Shown: positions 9,340 to 17,759 of the stretch, in pieces
Position numbering within the stretch: the stretch's first letter is position 1
How the letters are laid out: every line of letters begins with the position of its first letter
Assembly (NCBI GenBank): GCA_019217005.1
Contig: JAHBNG010000091.1
Coordinates: 1-59,764 of the forward strand
Length of the DNA: 59,764 bases
Reading direction: 5' to 3'
Origin: Chloroflexi bacterium TSY
GTDB taxonomy: Bacteria; Chloroflexota; Anaerolineae; Caldilineales; Caldilineaceae
Position numbers and translations under genes: made by a program
Notes under the pieces: generated by a model
What the model saw: the letters and a program-made list of their open reading frames with translations, nothing else
Told to the model about the DNA's origin: nothing
Databases searched by the model: none

Positions 9340-10353
9340 TTACCCCGGCTGTAAATGAACTTTGCGCGTTCTGCCTTCGGCAAATTGCTGAAAGAGCGTG
9401 GGGAATTGAGCCAGCGGCGCAGTGTGACTCACCAGCGGATCGATATTGATGATCCCCGTCTCTAGCCAGGTGATGGCCTGCTGAAAAGTATAGCAGAGGG
9501 CAAAGCTGCCAATGATCTGCCAGTCGTTCTTGAAGACATCGTAGGGACAGATGTTGATCTGCGCGTCCATCGGGGCAACACCGAACATCAAGAATTGACC
9601 GTGCGGGCGCAGATAGTTGAATCCGCCTTCGATCACCAGTGGCACGCCAGTCGCATCAACCACAACGCCAAAGCCGTGAGGCGCTAAATCCCGTAGTGCA
9701 GCATCCAAATCAGGGCCAGCCTCCAGCGTTGCGGTTGCGCCAAGCTGCGCGGCCAGCGCCAAACGGTCAGGCTGCTTTTCGACAACTACAATCGGACCGG
9801 CACCATTATGACGCATGGCCTGAAGCAGCAACAATCCAATGGGGCCAGCCCCAAAGAGCAAAACCGCATCCGACGGTGGAATGTGCAGACGCGACATACC
9901 ATACATGACACAGGCCAGCGGTTCGATAAAGGCCATTTGTGCATTGCTCAGACTTTCTGGCACCGCGTAGCAGGCTCTCGCTGGCGCGGCAACATATTCG
10001 GCAAATCCACCAGCACGGGTAATGCCCACACCTTGCCAGTTGAGGCAGTGGTTGGATTGTTCAAGGCGACAGAATTCACAATATCCGCAATATAGATTGG
10101 GGTCAACGGCGACCCGATCCCCGACCTGCACCCCGGTCTTTACTTGGCTGCCGACTTCGACAACGCGTCCGCCAAACTCATGCCCAGGAATGATTGGGAA
10201 TTCCCCCATGTATTCGTTGCGATAAATGTGCAGATCTGTGCCGCAGATACCGCTGTTCTCGACCCGCACAATCACTTCATCGGGCGCGCAGGTTGGATCA
10301 TCGACTCTGGTGTATTCAATTGCTTCGGGTTGTGGGAATGTGATGGCTTTCAT
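9340..10353 (-). CDS. Zinc-dependent medium-chain alcohol/polyol dehydrogenase
   Basis: A 338-residue NAD(P)-dependent zinc dehydrogenase of the sorbitol/threonine dehydrogenase branch. Catalytic zinc ligands are the Cys of SGICGTDLH and the His-Glu pair in IPGHEFGG. The structural zinc lobe has four Cys ([16 protein letters not shown]), and the Rossmann motif is [11 protein letters not shown] place the start at the ATG before KAITFPQPE (10353), because an alternative start at 10437 adds 28 residues unlike the family and overlaps the upstream toxin gene. It lies 46 bases downstream of the abiEii-like stop. Substrate is unknown; a sugar alcohol or sugar is plausible given the neighbouring sugar ABC operon. 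Confidence 0.9.
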   Translation of the reverse strand: MKAITFPQPEAIEYTRVDDPTCAPDEVIVRVENSGICGTDLHIYRNEYMGEFPIIPGHEFGGRVVEVGSQVKTGVQVGDRVAVDPNLYCGYCEFCRLEQSNHCLNWQGVGITRAGGFAEYVAAPARACYAVPESLSNAQMAFIEPLACVMYGMSRLHIPPSDAVLLFGAGPIGLLLLQAMRHNGAGPIVVVEKQPDRLALAAQLGATATLEAGPDLDAALRDLAPHGFGVVVDATGVPLVIEGGFNYLRPHGQFLMFGVAPMDAQINICPYDVFKNDWQIIGSFALCYTFQQAITWLETGIINIDPLVSHTAPLAQFPTLFQQFAEGRTRKVHLQPG

Positions 10354-10399
10354 TTCGATCCAATGTTTTGGTTGTCTCTTTGCAAAAGATTTATAAGGG

Positions 10400-11200
10400 T
10401 TAGAGTAGTTGGGTAACTGATTCCTTGTTGAAATCAACCAACTCTTGCTCGTCTATCAAAAAACGACGCAAATCGTCTACTACCCTTGACCAGTTGAGGC
10501 CGTCCAGCTTCTCTTTAATAAAGCCGCGCCAGTTGCTGTCGCTAACTATACCTCGATCCCAACCGGACTGAATTAGTGCTTGATTGAGCATATTAAGATT
10601 TGGTGAATCCCAAGTAGGTTGGCGCAAATACCAGTAAAGATCGTACCAATCGCGGCCTTTAATATAGGTTCGCTGCAGGATCGCGTGCAGCTTGCCCGCC
10701 ATATGTGACGCCTGATCGTGATGCTGCAAATGTACGTTTACATGATGTTGGACAAGCGTTGTATCAAGGATGGCTCCTGCGGGCGGGTTTGTATCGATTT
10801 CCAATTTGATGGCCAAGACTTCGTCATGGTGGGGTGAAATGCCAAGCTGATAGAACAGCCCACGAAAGCGGATAAACGCACTGTGTACAACCTTGCGATC
10901 ATTCATTCGGATTTCGACAGCATAGGTCTCTGCCGTCAAATCGCGCTGGATTCGATCCAAATAGCGACGAAAATCATATTGTTCCCGCTGTCGCTCAAGT
11001 GCAAAGTCCAAATCTTCTGAATAACGTGGCAGTCCATACAGAAATCGCAATGACGTTCCGCCGTGAAAGGCCAGAGGAATCGTTGCACCCGAGCGCTGCA
11101 TACTTTGCAGAATGCGCATTTGCATATACTCGCGAACGATGGAACGCTGTTCTTCCAGTATCTTTACATCCGCAATTTGCGCCTCTAAATAGGGAATCAC
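10400..11200 (-). CDS. AbiEii-type nucleotidyltransferase toxin (type IV TA system)
   Basis: A 266-residue protein of the AbiEii/DUF1814 nucleotidyltransferase family. The nucleotide-binding GS-x-R and acidic motifs appear as [21 protein letters not shown]. The later Lys/Asp motif appears as [25 protein letters not shown] with a break-free spacing typical of the family. Such proteins transfer nucleotides to cellular targets and cause abortive infection or growth arrest. The start overlaps the stop of the upstream antitoxin gene by four bases, the standard AbiE arrangement. Confidence 0.88.
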   Translation of the reverse strand: MIPYLEAQIADVKILEEQRSIVREYMQMRILQSMQRSGATIPLAFHGGTSLRFLYGLPRYSEDLDFALERQREQYDFRRYLDRIQRDLTAETYAVEIRMNDRKVVHSAFIRFRGLFYQLGISPHHDEVLAIKLEIDTNPPAGAILDTTLVQHHVNVHLQHHDQASHMAGKLHAILQRTYIKGRDWYDLYWYLRQPTWDSPNLNMLNQALIQSGWDRGIVSDSNWRGFIKEKLDGLNWSRVVDDLRRFLIDEQELVDFNKESVTQLL

Positions 11201-11832
11201 AGCAGTTCGTATTCCGTTCGCTCTTCTTCGATAACCTGCTTGATATGCGGCAGCGCACGCTTAAGCTTCGGCTTGTCGGCACGAGCTACATAGTTTAACA
11301 AACGATTGACGTTAATTTGATCGAGATTTTGCAGGCGGAGGGCACGAATATACCCTTCACTTTCGGCGTCTGGCGTTAGGTAAATGAGGTCCAGTAAAGC
11401 TTTTTCCGGCGTTGCCATATAGGCCCACTGCGTGTATGTTACTTTGCGATACTGAAATCCAAAAAAGAAAGATGGTTGGATATGTTGAAAACTAAAACGT
11501 CCATATTGATTCCGCCACATGCCGGGCCGCCCTGTCGTAACGCTAGTAACTACAGCCACATGTTCTGGAATAAGGTCGTAGTGGGATAGGGCAATATGCA
11601 GACTGACATAGGAGCCTTTGACTAGGTGATTGGCAATTGTATAGCTATGGGGCCATTCTGAAGATTCTTTAAATGCATAAAGCCCGCGCCGAAGCTGCAC
11701 GACCTTGCCCGCACGCGTCCAATCTGCTAGTTGACGCTGTGCCTGCTGCGGACTATCGGCTCCAGCATAAAGAAGCTCGGTTTCAAAGAGCGGCACGTTT
11801 GCAAGTTGTTTTGCGACTTGTTGAAAATACAT
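11197..11832 (-). CDS. AbiEi-family antitoxin/transcriptional regulator
   Basis: The protein of 211 residues has an N-terminal winged-helix region (residues about 1-60, ending in QLRRGLYAFKES) and a larger C-terminal domain with YTQWAYMATPEKALLDLIYL, which is typical of AbiEi-like antitoxins. These repress their own promoter and neutralise the AbiEii partner. I choose ATG 11832. A TTG at 11850 would add six residues but lies inside a good promoter, so the transcript appears leaderless or nearly so. Confidence 0.82.
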   Translation of the reverse strand: MYFQQVAKQLANVPLFETELLYAGADSPQQAQRQLADWTRAGKVVQLRRGLYAFKESSEWPHSYTIANHLVKGSYVSLHIALSHYDLIPEHVAVVTSVTTGRPGMWRNQYGRFSFQHIQPSFFFGFQYRKVTYTQWAYMATPEKALLDLIYLTPDAESEGYIRALRLQNLDQINVNRLLNYVARADKPKLKRALPHIKQVIEEERTEYELL

Positions 11833-11838
11833 GCCACA

Positions 11839-11867
11839 AGTGTACACCAAACCGTCAATTGTTGCAA
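11839..11867 (-). promoter_or_regulatory. Predicted promoter of the abiE pair, likely leaderless
   Basis: Read on the minus strand, TTGCAA (11867-11862) and TACACT (11844-11839) are separated by 17 bases, a near-consensus sigma-70 promoter. The -10 box ends seven bases before ATG 11832, so transcription would start at or next to the start codon. Confidence 0.45.
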
Positions 11868-11878
11868 TGAAATCATGT

Positions 11879-12697
11879 TTACTTCACGGCGCCCATCGTC
11901 AACCCCGTCACCAGTTGCCGCTGCGCAACCCAACCAGCGATCAATACAGGAAAGACTGTAGCCGTCGCCGCTGCCGACATCTTGGCCCAGAAAAGTCCTT
12001 CGGCTGTCTTGAACGATGAGATATAGACAGATAAGGGGGCAGCAGTCTTGGTCGTTAGGTTGAAGGCAAAGAAGAATTCATTCCAGGCAAAGATAAAGCA
12101 GAGCAACGCAGTCGCGGCAAGGCCAGGCACAATTAGCGGCAGCACCATGCGTCGAATCTCCTCCCAGAGCGTGACGCCGTCCATACGTGCGGCTTCGATG
12201 ATTTCGAATGGGATATCGAGCATAAAGGAGCGCACCATCCAGATCACTAATGGTACATTCATACCAGTGTAGATGATGATGATTCCTGTGAATGTATCAA
12301 GTAAACCCAGGCACTGAAAGATGACGTAGAGCGGCACGATGACGCCTGCCGGGGGCAACATACGTGTAGACATAACCCACAGCATCGAAGCGTCTGTGCG
12401 TTTGGTGGGGTAAAAGGCCATCGCATACGCGGCGGGGATACCCAGCAGTAGCGCGGCCAAAGTTGATAGACCAGTGATGATGAGCGTGTTGCCCAAAAAC
12501 TGGAGATAGTCGATTCCCACCAATGCAATTTGCCAGTTCTCCATCGTTGGCGTGAAAAGGAGCTTGGGTGGAAACGCAAATGCATCCTGTTCCGTCTTGA
12601 AGGCGGTTAACACCATTCACAAAATCGGGAAGAACATGAGGAACGCCAGGAAAAGCGTTAGCATTGTCAACAATCGTTCTCGATTGGTACGGTTCAT
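11879..12697 (-). pseudogene. Sugar ABC transporter permease (MalG type) with in-frame TGA
   Basis: The full frame runs from ATG 12697 to 11879 and encodes an inner-membrane permease with six helices and the EAA loop EEIRRMVLPLIVPGLAATAL that contacts the ATPase. Codon 27 at 12617-12619 is TGA; the flanking residues read MFFPIL-stop-MVLTAFKTE. Relatives have Trp here, so one G-to-A change explains the stop. A protein starting at ATG 12616 would lack the N-terminal half of the first helix. It overlaps no neighbour and follows the MalF-type permease by three bases in the same operon. Confidence 0.82.
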
Positions 12698-12700
12698 TGG

Positions 12701-13610
12701 TTAACCCTCACCCTGATTTTGGTTCTCATTGCGCAGCACGCGTAGGAAGAGCAAGACGACAATGTTGGCAAGCACGACGGCGAGCACGCCAAAAGCGGCA
12801 GCGCGGCTCACGTTCCAACGCAGGAATGCCTCTTTGTAAATCTCAAAGGGCAGATTAGTTGTGTCGATGCCTGGTCCACCAGTGGTCATGACAAAGATCT
12901 GGCCAAAAATATTGAGAATGAAGAGTACTTCCATCAGCAGCGCAATCTCAATAAAGGTGCGCAGGTGGGGCAAAATAATGTATCGAAAGAGGCTGAACCC
13001 ATTGGCGCCGTCGAGGCTCGCGGCCTCTAACGTCGATTCAGGCAGTGATTGCAGGCCCGCGAGGAGGATCAACATCACAAATGGCTCCACTGCCAGGAGA
13101 CCGTGGCAATCACCGAGGGCATGGCATAGTGGGCCAACCAATCGATGGGTGGCAAACCGAAAAGGCTGAGGAAGAAGGTCGCCAATCCAAATGCGGGATT
13201 CAGCAGCACATTTTTCCACAGCACAGCCGTGACCACGGGCATGACAAGGAACGGTGAAATTAGCAGCGTGCGTGCGATGCCGCGACCGGGAAAAGGACGG
13301 TTGAGCAGCAATGCAAAGCACATCCCCAAAGAAAAGGTAATCACCACCACGCTAACTGACAGCACCAGCGTATTCCAGAGGATGCGCAGAAAGTCGGGGT
13401 TTTCAAACGCTCGTACGTAGTTGCGAATGCCGATCCAGTTGATGTTGCCAGGACGCAGTAAATTCCAATTCTGAAAGCTATAGTAGATGGTAAATACAAA
13501 GGAATCTGTGTGATGATGACTAAAATCAGCAGCGTGGGTGCAGATAGATACTTGCGCACCTGCTGCACGCGGGTAGCAGACGTTGATCGGGTTATTGCAT
13601 TCTGGGCCAT
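12701..13610 (-). pseudogene. Sugar ABC transporter permease (MalF type) with two one-base deletions
   Basis: The coding sequence is spread over three frames. It starts at ATG 13610 (MAQNAITRSTSATRVQQVRK) and reads into the first helix up to VIITQIP near 13500. It then shifts to FVFTIYYSFQNWNLL and runs to IATVSWQW near 13083, where it shifts again to PFVMLILLAGLQSLPE and continues to the stop at 12701. At both junctions the family sequence is restored by adding one base (a Pro codon and a Thr codon). The EAA loop (LEAASLDGANGFSLFRYIIL) is present. It is the partner of the MalG-type gene downstream and is broken independently of it. Confidence 0.8.
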
Positions 13611-13793
13611 GAGATTTCGTCGTTTCGTATCTAAACAATTCTTTTCTTGCCCATCGGACAAGAAAACGATGGTAAACTTTTTTTGCCTCTAACTTCGCCA
13701 AGTCATAAAACAGAACGCAATGTAGTGGTAACAGCCACTGCTACCGTCGAGCAGCAGTGGCTGTCATCTATTGTTTGGTGTTAACCGAATTGT

Positions 13794-14579
13794 TTATCGA
13801 TAACCAACGTCTTCAACGGCAGCCAAAGTAGCAGCCTGTGCCTTTTCGAGTGCTTCTTCAACAGAGATATTGCCCGCCAGTGCTTCGGCAATAAACTGCG
13901 AGACATCGGTACCAATGCCCTGGAATTCGGGGATAGCAACAAACTGTACGCCAGTGTAGGGCACCGGGTCACGAGTCGAATCCGTGGGGTCCGCAGCGAG
14001 CATAGACTTGAGCACAAGCTCGGCAAAGGGGGCTGCTTCTAGATACTCGGCCCGTTCGTAGGTGGAGACGCGCGTTCCTGGTGGGATCGAAGCCCAGCCG
14101 TTTTGGGCGGCGACAATTTCGATGTAATCCTTGCTGGTTGCCCACGTTACGAAACGCAGTGCTTCTGCGGCATGTTCGCTGGTGCTGGGAATGGCGAGTG
14201 ACCACGACCAAAGCCAGGCGTTACCCTTGGCAACAGGGCCAACGGGGGCCAGTGCGTGGGCAATGTCGGGGCCAGCGTCGGAGCCAGCTAGGAATCCAGC
14301 AGCCACAGTTGCATCGACCCACATGGCGGCCTGCCCCTGGGACATGAGCGTCAGCGATTCGGTGAAACCATTGCCAGTTACACCGGGAGGGCCACATTCC
14401 TGCACAAGATTGGCGTAGAACGAGACGGCCGCATTCCACTCCGACGAGTCAAGCTGTGGCATCCACTCTTCGTCAAACCAGCGCGCGCCGTGGGTGTTGG
14501 CAACGGTCGTCAGCGGAGCCATCACTTCACCCCAGCCAGGCAGACCGCGTAGGGCAATACCATCATACCTTCCTTTTGT
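13794..14579 (-). pseudogene. Sugar-type solute-binding protein, N-terminal half missing
   Basis: About 262 codons match the C-terminal part of a family 1 sugar-binding protein: YDGIALRGLPGWGEV, TLMSQGQAAMWVDATVAA, WSWSLAIPSTSEHAAEALRF, NGWASIPPGTR. Similarity begins abruptly near 14567. Upstream there is no signal peptide or N-terminal lobe, only an inverted repeat (14594-14667) and non-coding sequence, so the 5' half has been lost, perhaps through a mobile element. With the two damaged permeases this makes the whole ABC operon non-functional. No ATPase gene is present; such systems often share a MsmK/MalK-type ATPase encoded elsewhere. Confidence 0.78.
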
Positions 14580-14593
14580 TAGATTTTTTAGGG

Positions 14594-14667
14594 AGTGTGT
14601 CCCAAAGTGTGTAAATGCAGCGGTTCTCTGACTGGGCAGTCTTCATTTACACACTTTGTGGTACATA
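14594..14667. repeat. Inverted repeat at the truncation point of the solute-binding protein gene
   Basis: CAAAGTGTGTAAATG at 14603-14617 is matched exactly by its reverse complement at 14644-14658, with partial pairing outside (AGTGTGTCC against GGTACATACT). The centre contains GACTGGGCAGTC. The arrangement looks like two abutting insertion-sequence ends or a miniature element. A link to an IS256-type element is only a guess from the look of the ends. Confidence 0.55.
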
Positions 14668-14761
14668 CTCGATTTTTTACGAAAAAGTGGAGAATCGATT
14701 GGCTGGGGAACCAATCGTTCACGTATAATGACAGAAGGTTGCAGCGTATGGTATTGGCAAA

Positions 14762-14918
14762 ATGCTTAGTTTTCAGAAATCAAGACCTTATAGTCACATT
14801 ATTTAAACTTCGTACTTTTGTCCGCAATTCTGCCAGAGTAAAAAATGCTGCGAAAGTACGGAGTTTAAGTGACTTCTCTATTAGTATCGGATTAAGTACT
14901 GGTCGTTTTACTAAGCAT
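14762..14918. repeat. Imperfect long palindrome in the 430-base gap before the acetyltransferase
   Basis: The 14580-15009 gap has no gene. Outer arms ATGCTTAGT (14762-14770) and ACTAAGCAT (14910-14918) match, and inner arms 14803-14818 and 14853-14868 match in 15 of 16 bases. The intervening sequence pairs poorly, so this may be the remnant of a mobile element. A TATAAT at 14724-14729 has no convincing -35 partner. Confidence 0.45.
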
Positions 14919-15009
14919 CTTGTTCTCAATGATAAAAGATCTTTCATATGTCCGGTGTTGTATACAATTCGATCCAGAAGCCCATATACCACGTAGGAGG
15001 AGAAGGAGT

Positions 15010-15789
15010 ATGGCCAGTCAGGCAGAGGTGAGGGAGTCCCACGAGCAGTTCAGTGAAGCATGGTCACTCTATGCGCGTTGCAGCGGCAGTGGAGAGATCA
15101 TCGACATGGATGGCCTTCGAATCGCCAACGCACGCCAACCGTGGTTCCTCATGAACGCCGCACTGCTCACTGCGCCTGCGTTCTCCCAAGCGAACCTTGC
15201 CGTGCGCGCCCGCGCGATTGAGTACTTCGGAGTCGAGAATCGTCGGTGGTTCCTCTCTGGCAGCCAGCAATGGCTGGGTTCTGGCTCGACAGAAACGTTG
15301 TCACGCCTCGGACTCACCAAGGCGGTCACCATCGTTGGCATGGTTGCTGAGCAGCTTGCGTCACCAGTTCGCCCGCTTCCGGAGGCAGACACGCACCGCA
15401 TCGACAATGAGCAGGGCCGGCTTGCTCTCGCAGACCTGAACACTGCCGCCTACGATGTATCATGCGATTGGGTGCGGGCGGCCGTTGCGGGTGAGTCCCT
15501 ATGGCAATCACCATTATACGGGTACGTCGCGTATGTGGATGGCCATCCCGTGTCGACAGCCTTCGCTGTGCCGCTCAACGGCGTCCTCTACGTTGCCTTT
15601 GTGGCCACGGCTATCGAACATCGCCGCCGCGGCCTTGCCGAACTCGTCATGCGTCGTAGTCTGGCGGACGCGACCCGGGAAACGGGAATCACGCGGACCG
15701 CCCTCCATGCAAGCTCTGACGGGTATTCTATTTACATAAGGATGGGATACAGGCCAGTCGATGAGTTCTCGGTGTACGTTCCCAGCTAG
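15010..15789 (+). CDS. GNAT-family acetyltransferase
   Basis: A 259-residue protein whose C-terminal 110 residues form a GNAT fold: VAYVDGHPVSTAFAVP, the acetyl-CoA-binding turn EHRRRGLAELVMRR, and the terminal SSDGYSIYIRMGYRPV segment. The N-terminal half (NARQPWFLMNAALLTAP) is a variable domain seen in some two-part GNAT proteins. ATG 15010 is chosen because a very strong ribosome binding site (GGAGGAGAAGGAG) lies just upstream. The substrate is unknown. The gene stands alone between a relic operon and a terminator. Confidence 0.85.
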   Translation: MASQAEVRESHEQFSEAWSLYARCSGSGEIIDMDGLRIANARQPWFLMNAALLTAPAFSQANLAVRARAIEYFGVENRRWFLSGSQQWLGSGSTETLSRLGLTKAVTIVGMVAEQLASPVRPLPEADTHRIDNEQGRLALADLNTAAYDVSCDWVRAAVAGESLWQSPLYGYVAYVDGHPVSTAFAVPLNGVLYVAFVATAIEHRRRGLAELVMRRSLADATRETGITRTALHASSDGYSIYIRMGYRPVDEFSVYVPS

Positions 15790-15876
15790 AGTGCCTCGGG
15801 TACTAAGAACCCTATAAACAATCGATATAAGTCTACATTGGCTCGCCCGCGTGGACACAAAATTGAACCTATGCAT

Positions 15877-15912
15877 AAAAGCGCGCCTGACGATATCGTC
15901 AGACGCGCTTTT
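15877..15912. terminator. Bidirectional intrinsic terminator
   Basis: An almost perfect 36-base palindrome: AAAAGCGCG at one end, CGCGCTTTT at the other and CTGACGAT/ATCGTCAG in the centre, with one C-A mismatch. The GC stem with A and T runs can end transcription from either side. It follows the acetyltransferase gene by 88 bases; the rest of the 15790-16099 gap shows no gene. Confidence 0.75.
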
Positions 15913-16099
15913 GTGCTCCGAATGGTATTTGATCAGATATCAGATAGAAACGGGTTAGAGAGCGAACAGTTTCTGTGATGTATGATTGCATCATAGTTTG
16001 ATTGGCACTATTCAAACGTTTACGCATCATTTTGTATAGGGAATGCCGCATATCTGTTGCACCTCCTGCACACCAATTTGAAGAAAGGAAATCTATCTC

Positions 16100-17725
16100 A
16101 TGCGACACGTACATTTACCCAAGCGCCTGCTGACCCTCACTCTGCTGCTGGGGATAACCGCGCTGCTCGTCGGTCAGCCCGCGATGGTTGGTGCGCAGAC
16201 AGGCAACCCCTATGGTTCGGCTGAAGGTGCACTGGACAATTCAATTTACGTCGCCGCAGACGGCAAAGTTGGCATTGGCACGACAGAGCCGACGCGTAAT
16301 CTTACGGTACGCGGTGGAGAAATGACAGTTCAAAACTCCACAGGCAAAGCATCACTGCATTTTGGATTTGTTCCTGACGGTGGTTCTGCGGATGCCGTTG
16401 CTCGACTCCGTCTTGGTGGAGGGGGAGCGGCAGATAATGGTCTGCTCATCCAAGGCCCCGGTAGTAAAAACTATATGCGTATTTGGCATAACCGTGGTGG
16501 TGTCGTAATCGGAGAGGATGTATCCCCACCAGATAGAATCGGTGGACTCACTGTGCGTGGCGGCGAAATGGTGGTTGAGGACTCTGCAGGTGCAGCTTTG
16601 AAACTCGGATTTCACGATGACGTTGCCCGCGTCCGTGTCGGAGGGGCAGGCGCAGCCAACAATGGCTTACTCATTCAAGGCCCCGGTGAGAAAAACTATA
16701 TGCGTATCTGGCACAATCGCGGTGGTGTCGTAATCGGAGAGGATGTATCCCCACCAGATAGAATCGGTGGACTCACTGTGCGTGGCGGCGAAATGGTGGT
16801 TGAGGACTCTGCAGGTGCAGCTTTGAAACTCGGATTTCACGATGACGTTGCCCGCGTCCGTGTCGGAGGGGCAGGCGCAGCCAACAATGGCTTACTCATT
16901 CAAGGCCCCGGTGAGAAAAACTATATGCGTATCTGGCACAATCGCGGTGGTGTCGTAATCGGAGAGGATGTATCCCCGCCAGATAGAATTGGCGGACTCA
17001 CTGTACGTGGCGGCGAAATGGTGGTTGAGGATTCCGCAGGTGCAGCTTTGAAACTCGGATTTCACGATGACGTTGCCCGCATCCGCGTGGGAGGGGCAGG
17101 CGCAGCCAATAATGGTCTTCGTATCGCAGGACCTGGCGAAGGACCAGGTGATCCATTGCTGCGCATTTGGGGCAATGGCCACGTTGGAATCGGAACGAGT
17201 GTTGAGCCCCAGACAGGAATCAAATTTGAGGTGAATGGCGGCGGGATTCAAGCGGATAGGATTTTGGTCGAAGGCACAACCACCACCAGCGTCCTCCAAA
17301 TCACTGGCGGCGCAGACATAGCCGAACCCTTTGCCGTCAACGATGCAGCCGAAGTTGAACCGGGCACCGTGGTTATCCTCGACGCGGACAATCCTGGTGA
17401 GCTGCGAGTTGCCAACGGGGCATACGATCCCTTGGTTGCTGGTATTATCAGCGGGGCGGGCGACATTCAGCCCGGCCTGATCATGCAGCAGGAGGAAGAG
17501 GCTTCCGTAAACGGCGAAATGCACCCCGTGGCACTGACGGGCAAGGTCTATGTCAAGGCCGTGGGACCGATCCAAGTGGGTGATCTGCTGACAACCTGTG
17601 ATGTTGCGGGTCACGCCATGGCCGCGACCGACCGTGAGAAGGCGTTCGGTGCCACGCTGGGCAAGGCCATGAGTCCGCTGGATGAGGGGACGGGGTTGGT
17701 GTTGGTCTTGGTGGCGCTGCAGTAA
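16100..17725 (+). CDS. Secreted repeat protein with VGIGT-type beta repeats
   Basis: A 541-residue exported protein with a clear signal peptide (RLLTLTLLLGITALLVGQPA, cut near VGAQ). Early and late VGIGT motifs (GKVGIGTTEP, GHVGIGTSVEP) are typical of tail-fibre or endosialidase-chaperone-related surface proteins. Between them are three near-identical 75-residue units (16433-17107). The C-terminal about 170 residues (ITGGADIAEPFAV to LGKAMSPLDEGTGLVLVLVALQ) form a conserved domain seen at the end of many such secreted proteins. ATG 16100 has a GAAAGGAA site upstream. The role is unknown; surface adhesion or structure is an inference. It precedes two other secreted-protein genes by short gaps. 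Confidence 0.75.
   Translation: MRHVHLPKRLLTLTLLLGITALLVGQPAMVGAQTGNPYGSAEGALDNSIYVAADGKVGIGTTEPTRNLTVRGGEMTVQNSTGKASLHFGFVPDGGSADAVARLRLGGGGAADNGLLIQGPGSKNYMRIWHNRGGVVIGEDVSPPDRIGGLTVRGGEMVVEDSAGAALKLGFHDDVARVRVGGAGAANNGLLIQGPGEKNYMRIWHNRGGVVIGEDVSPPDRIGGLTVRGGEMVVEDSAGAALKLGFHDDVARVRVGGAGAANNGLLIQGPGEKNYMRIWHNRGGVVIGEDVSPPDRIGGLTVRGGEMVVEDSAGAALKLGFHDDVARIRVGGAGAANNGLRIAGPGEGPGDPLLRIWGNGHVGIGTSVEPQTGIKFEVNGGGIQADRILVEGTTTTSVLQITGGADIAEPFAVNDAAEVEPGTVVILDADNPGELRVANGAYDPLVAGIISGAGDIQPGLIMQQEEEASVNGEMHPVALTGKVYVKAVGPIQVGDLLTTCDVAGHAMAATDREKAFGATLGKAMSPLDEGTGLVLVLVALQ
16433..17107 (+). repeat. Three 225-bp in-frame tandem repeats
   Basis: Units at 16433-16657, 16658-16882 and 16883-17107 each encode 75 residues containing NYMRIWHNRGGVVIGEDV and GGEMVVEDSAGAALKLGF. 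The second and third are almost identical at the DNA level and the first is more diverged, which points to recent duplication or gene conversion. Confidence 0.9.
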
Positions 17726-17759
17726 CCCATCTGCGTCGAGTTGTGGAAGGAGAGTTACT

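Noticed and set aside
9153..9383. Possible small gene on the minus strand beyond the alcohol dehydrogenase stop
   Set aside because: It overlaps the end of the dehydrogenase gene, has no ribosome binding site and no recognisable motif.
15899..16114. Possible small minus-strand gene near the bidirectional terminator
   Set aside because: It begins inside the coding start of the repeat protein and ends inside the terminator palindrome; no motif.
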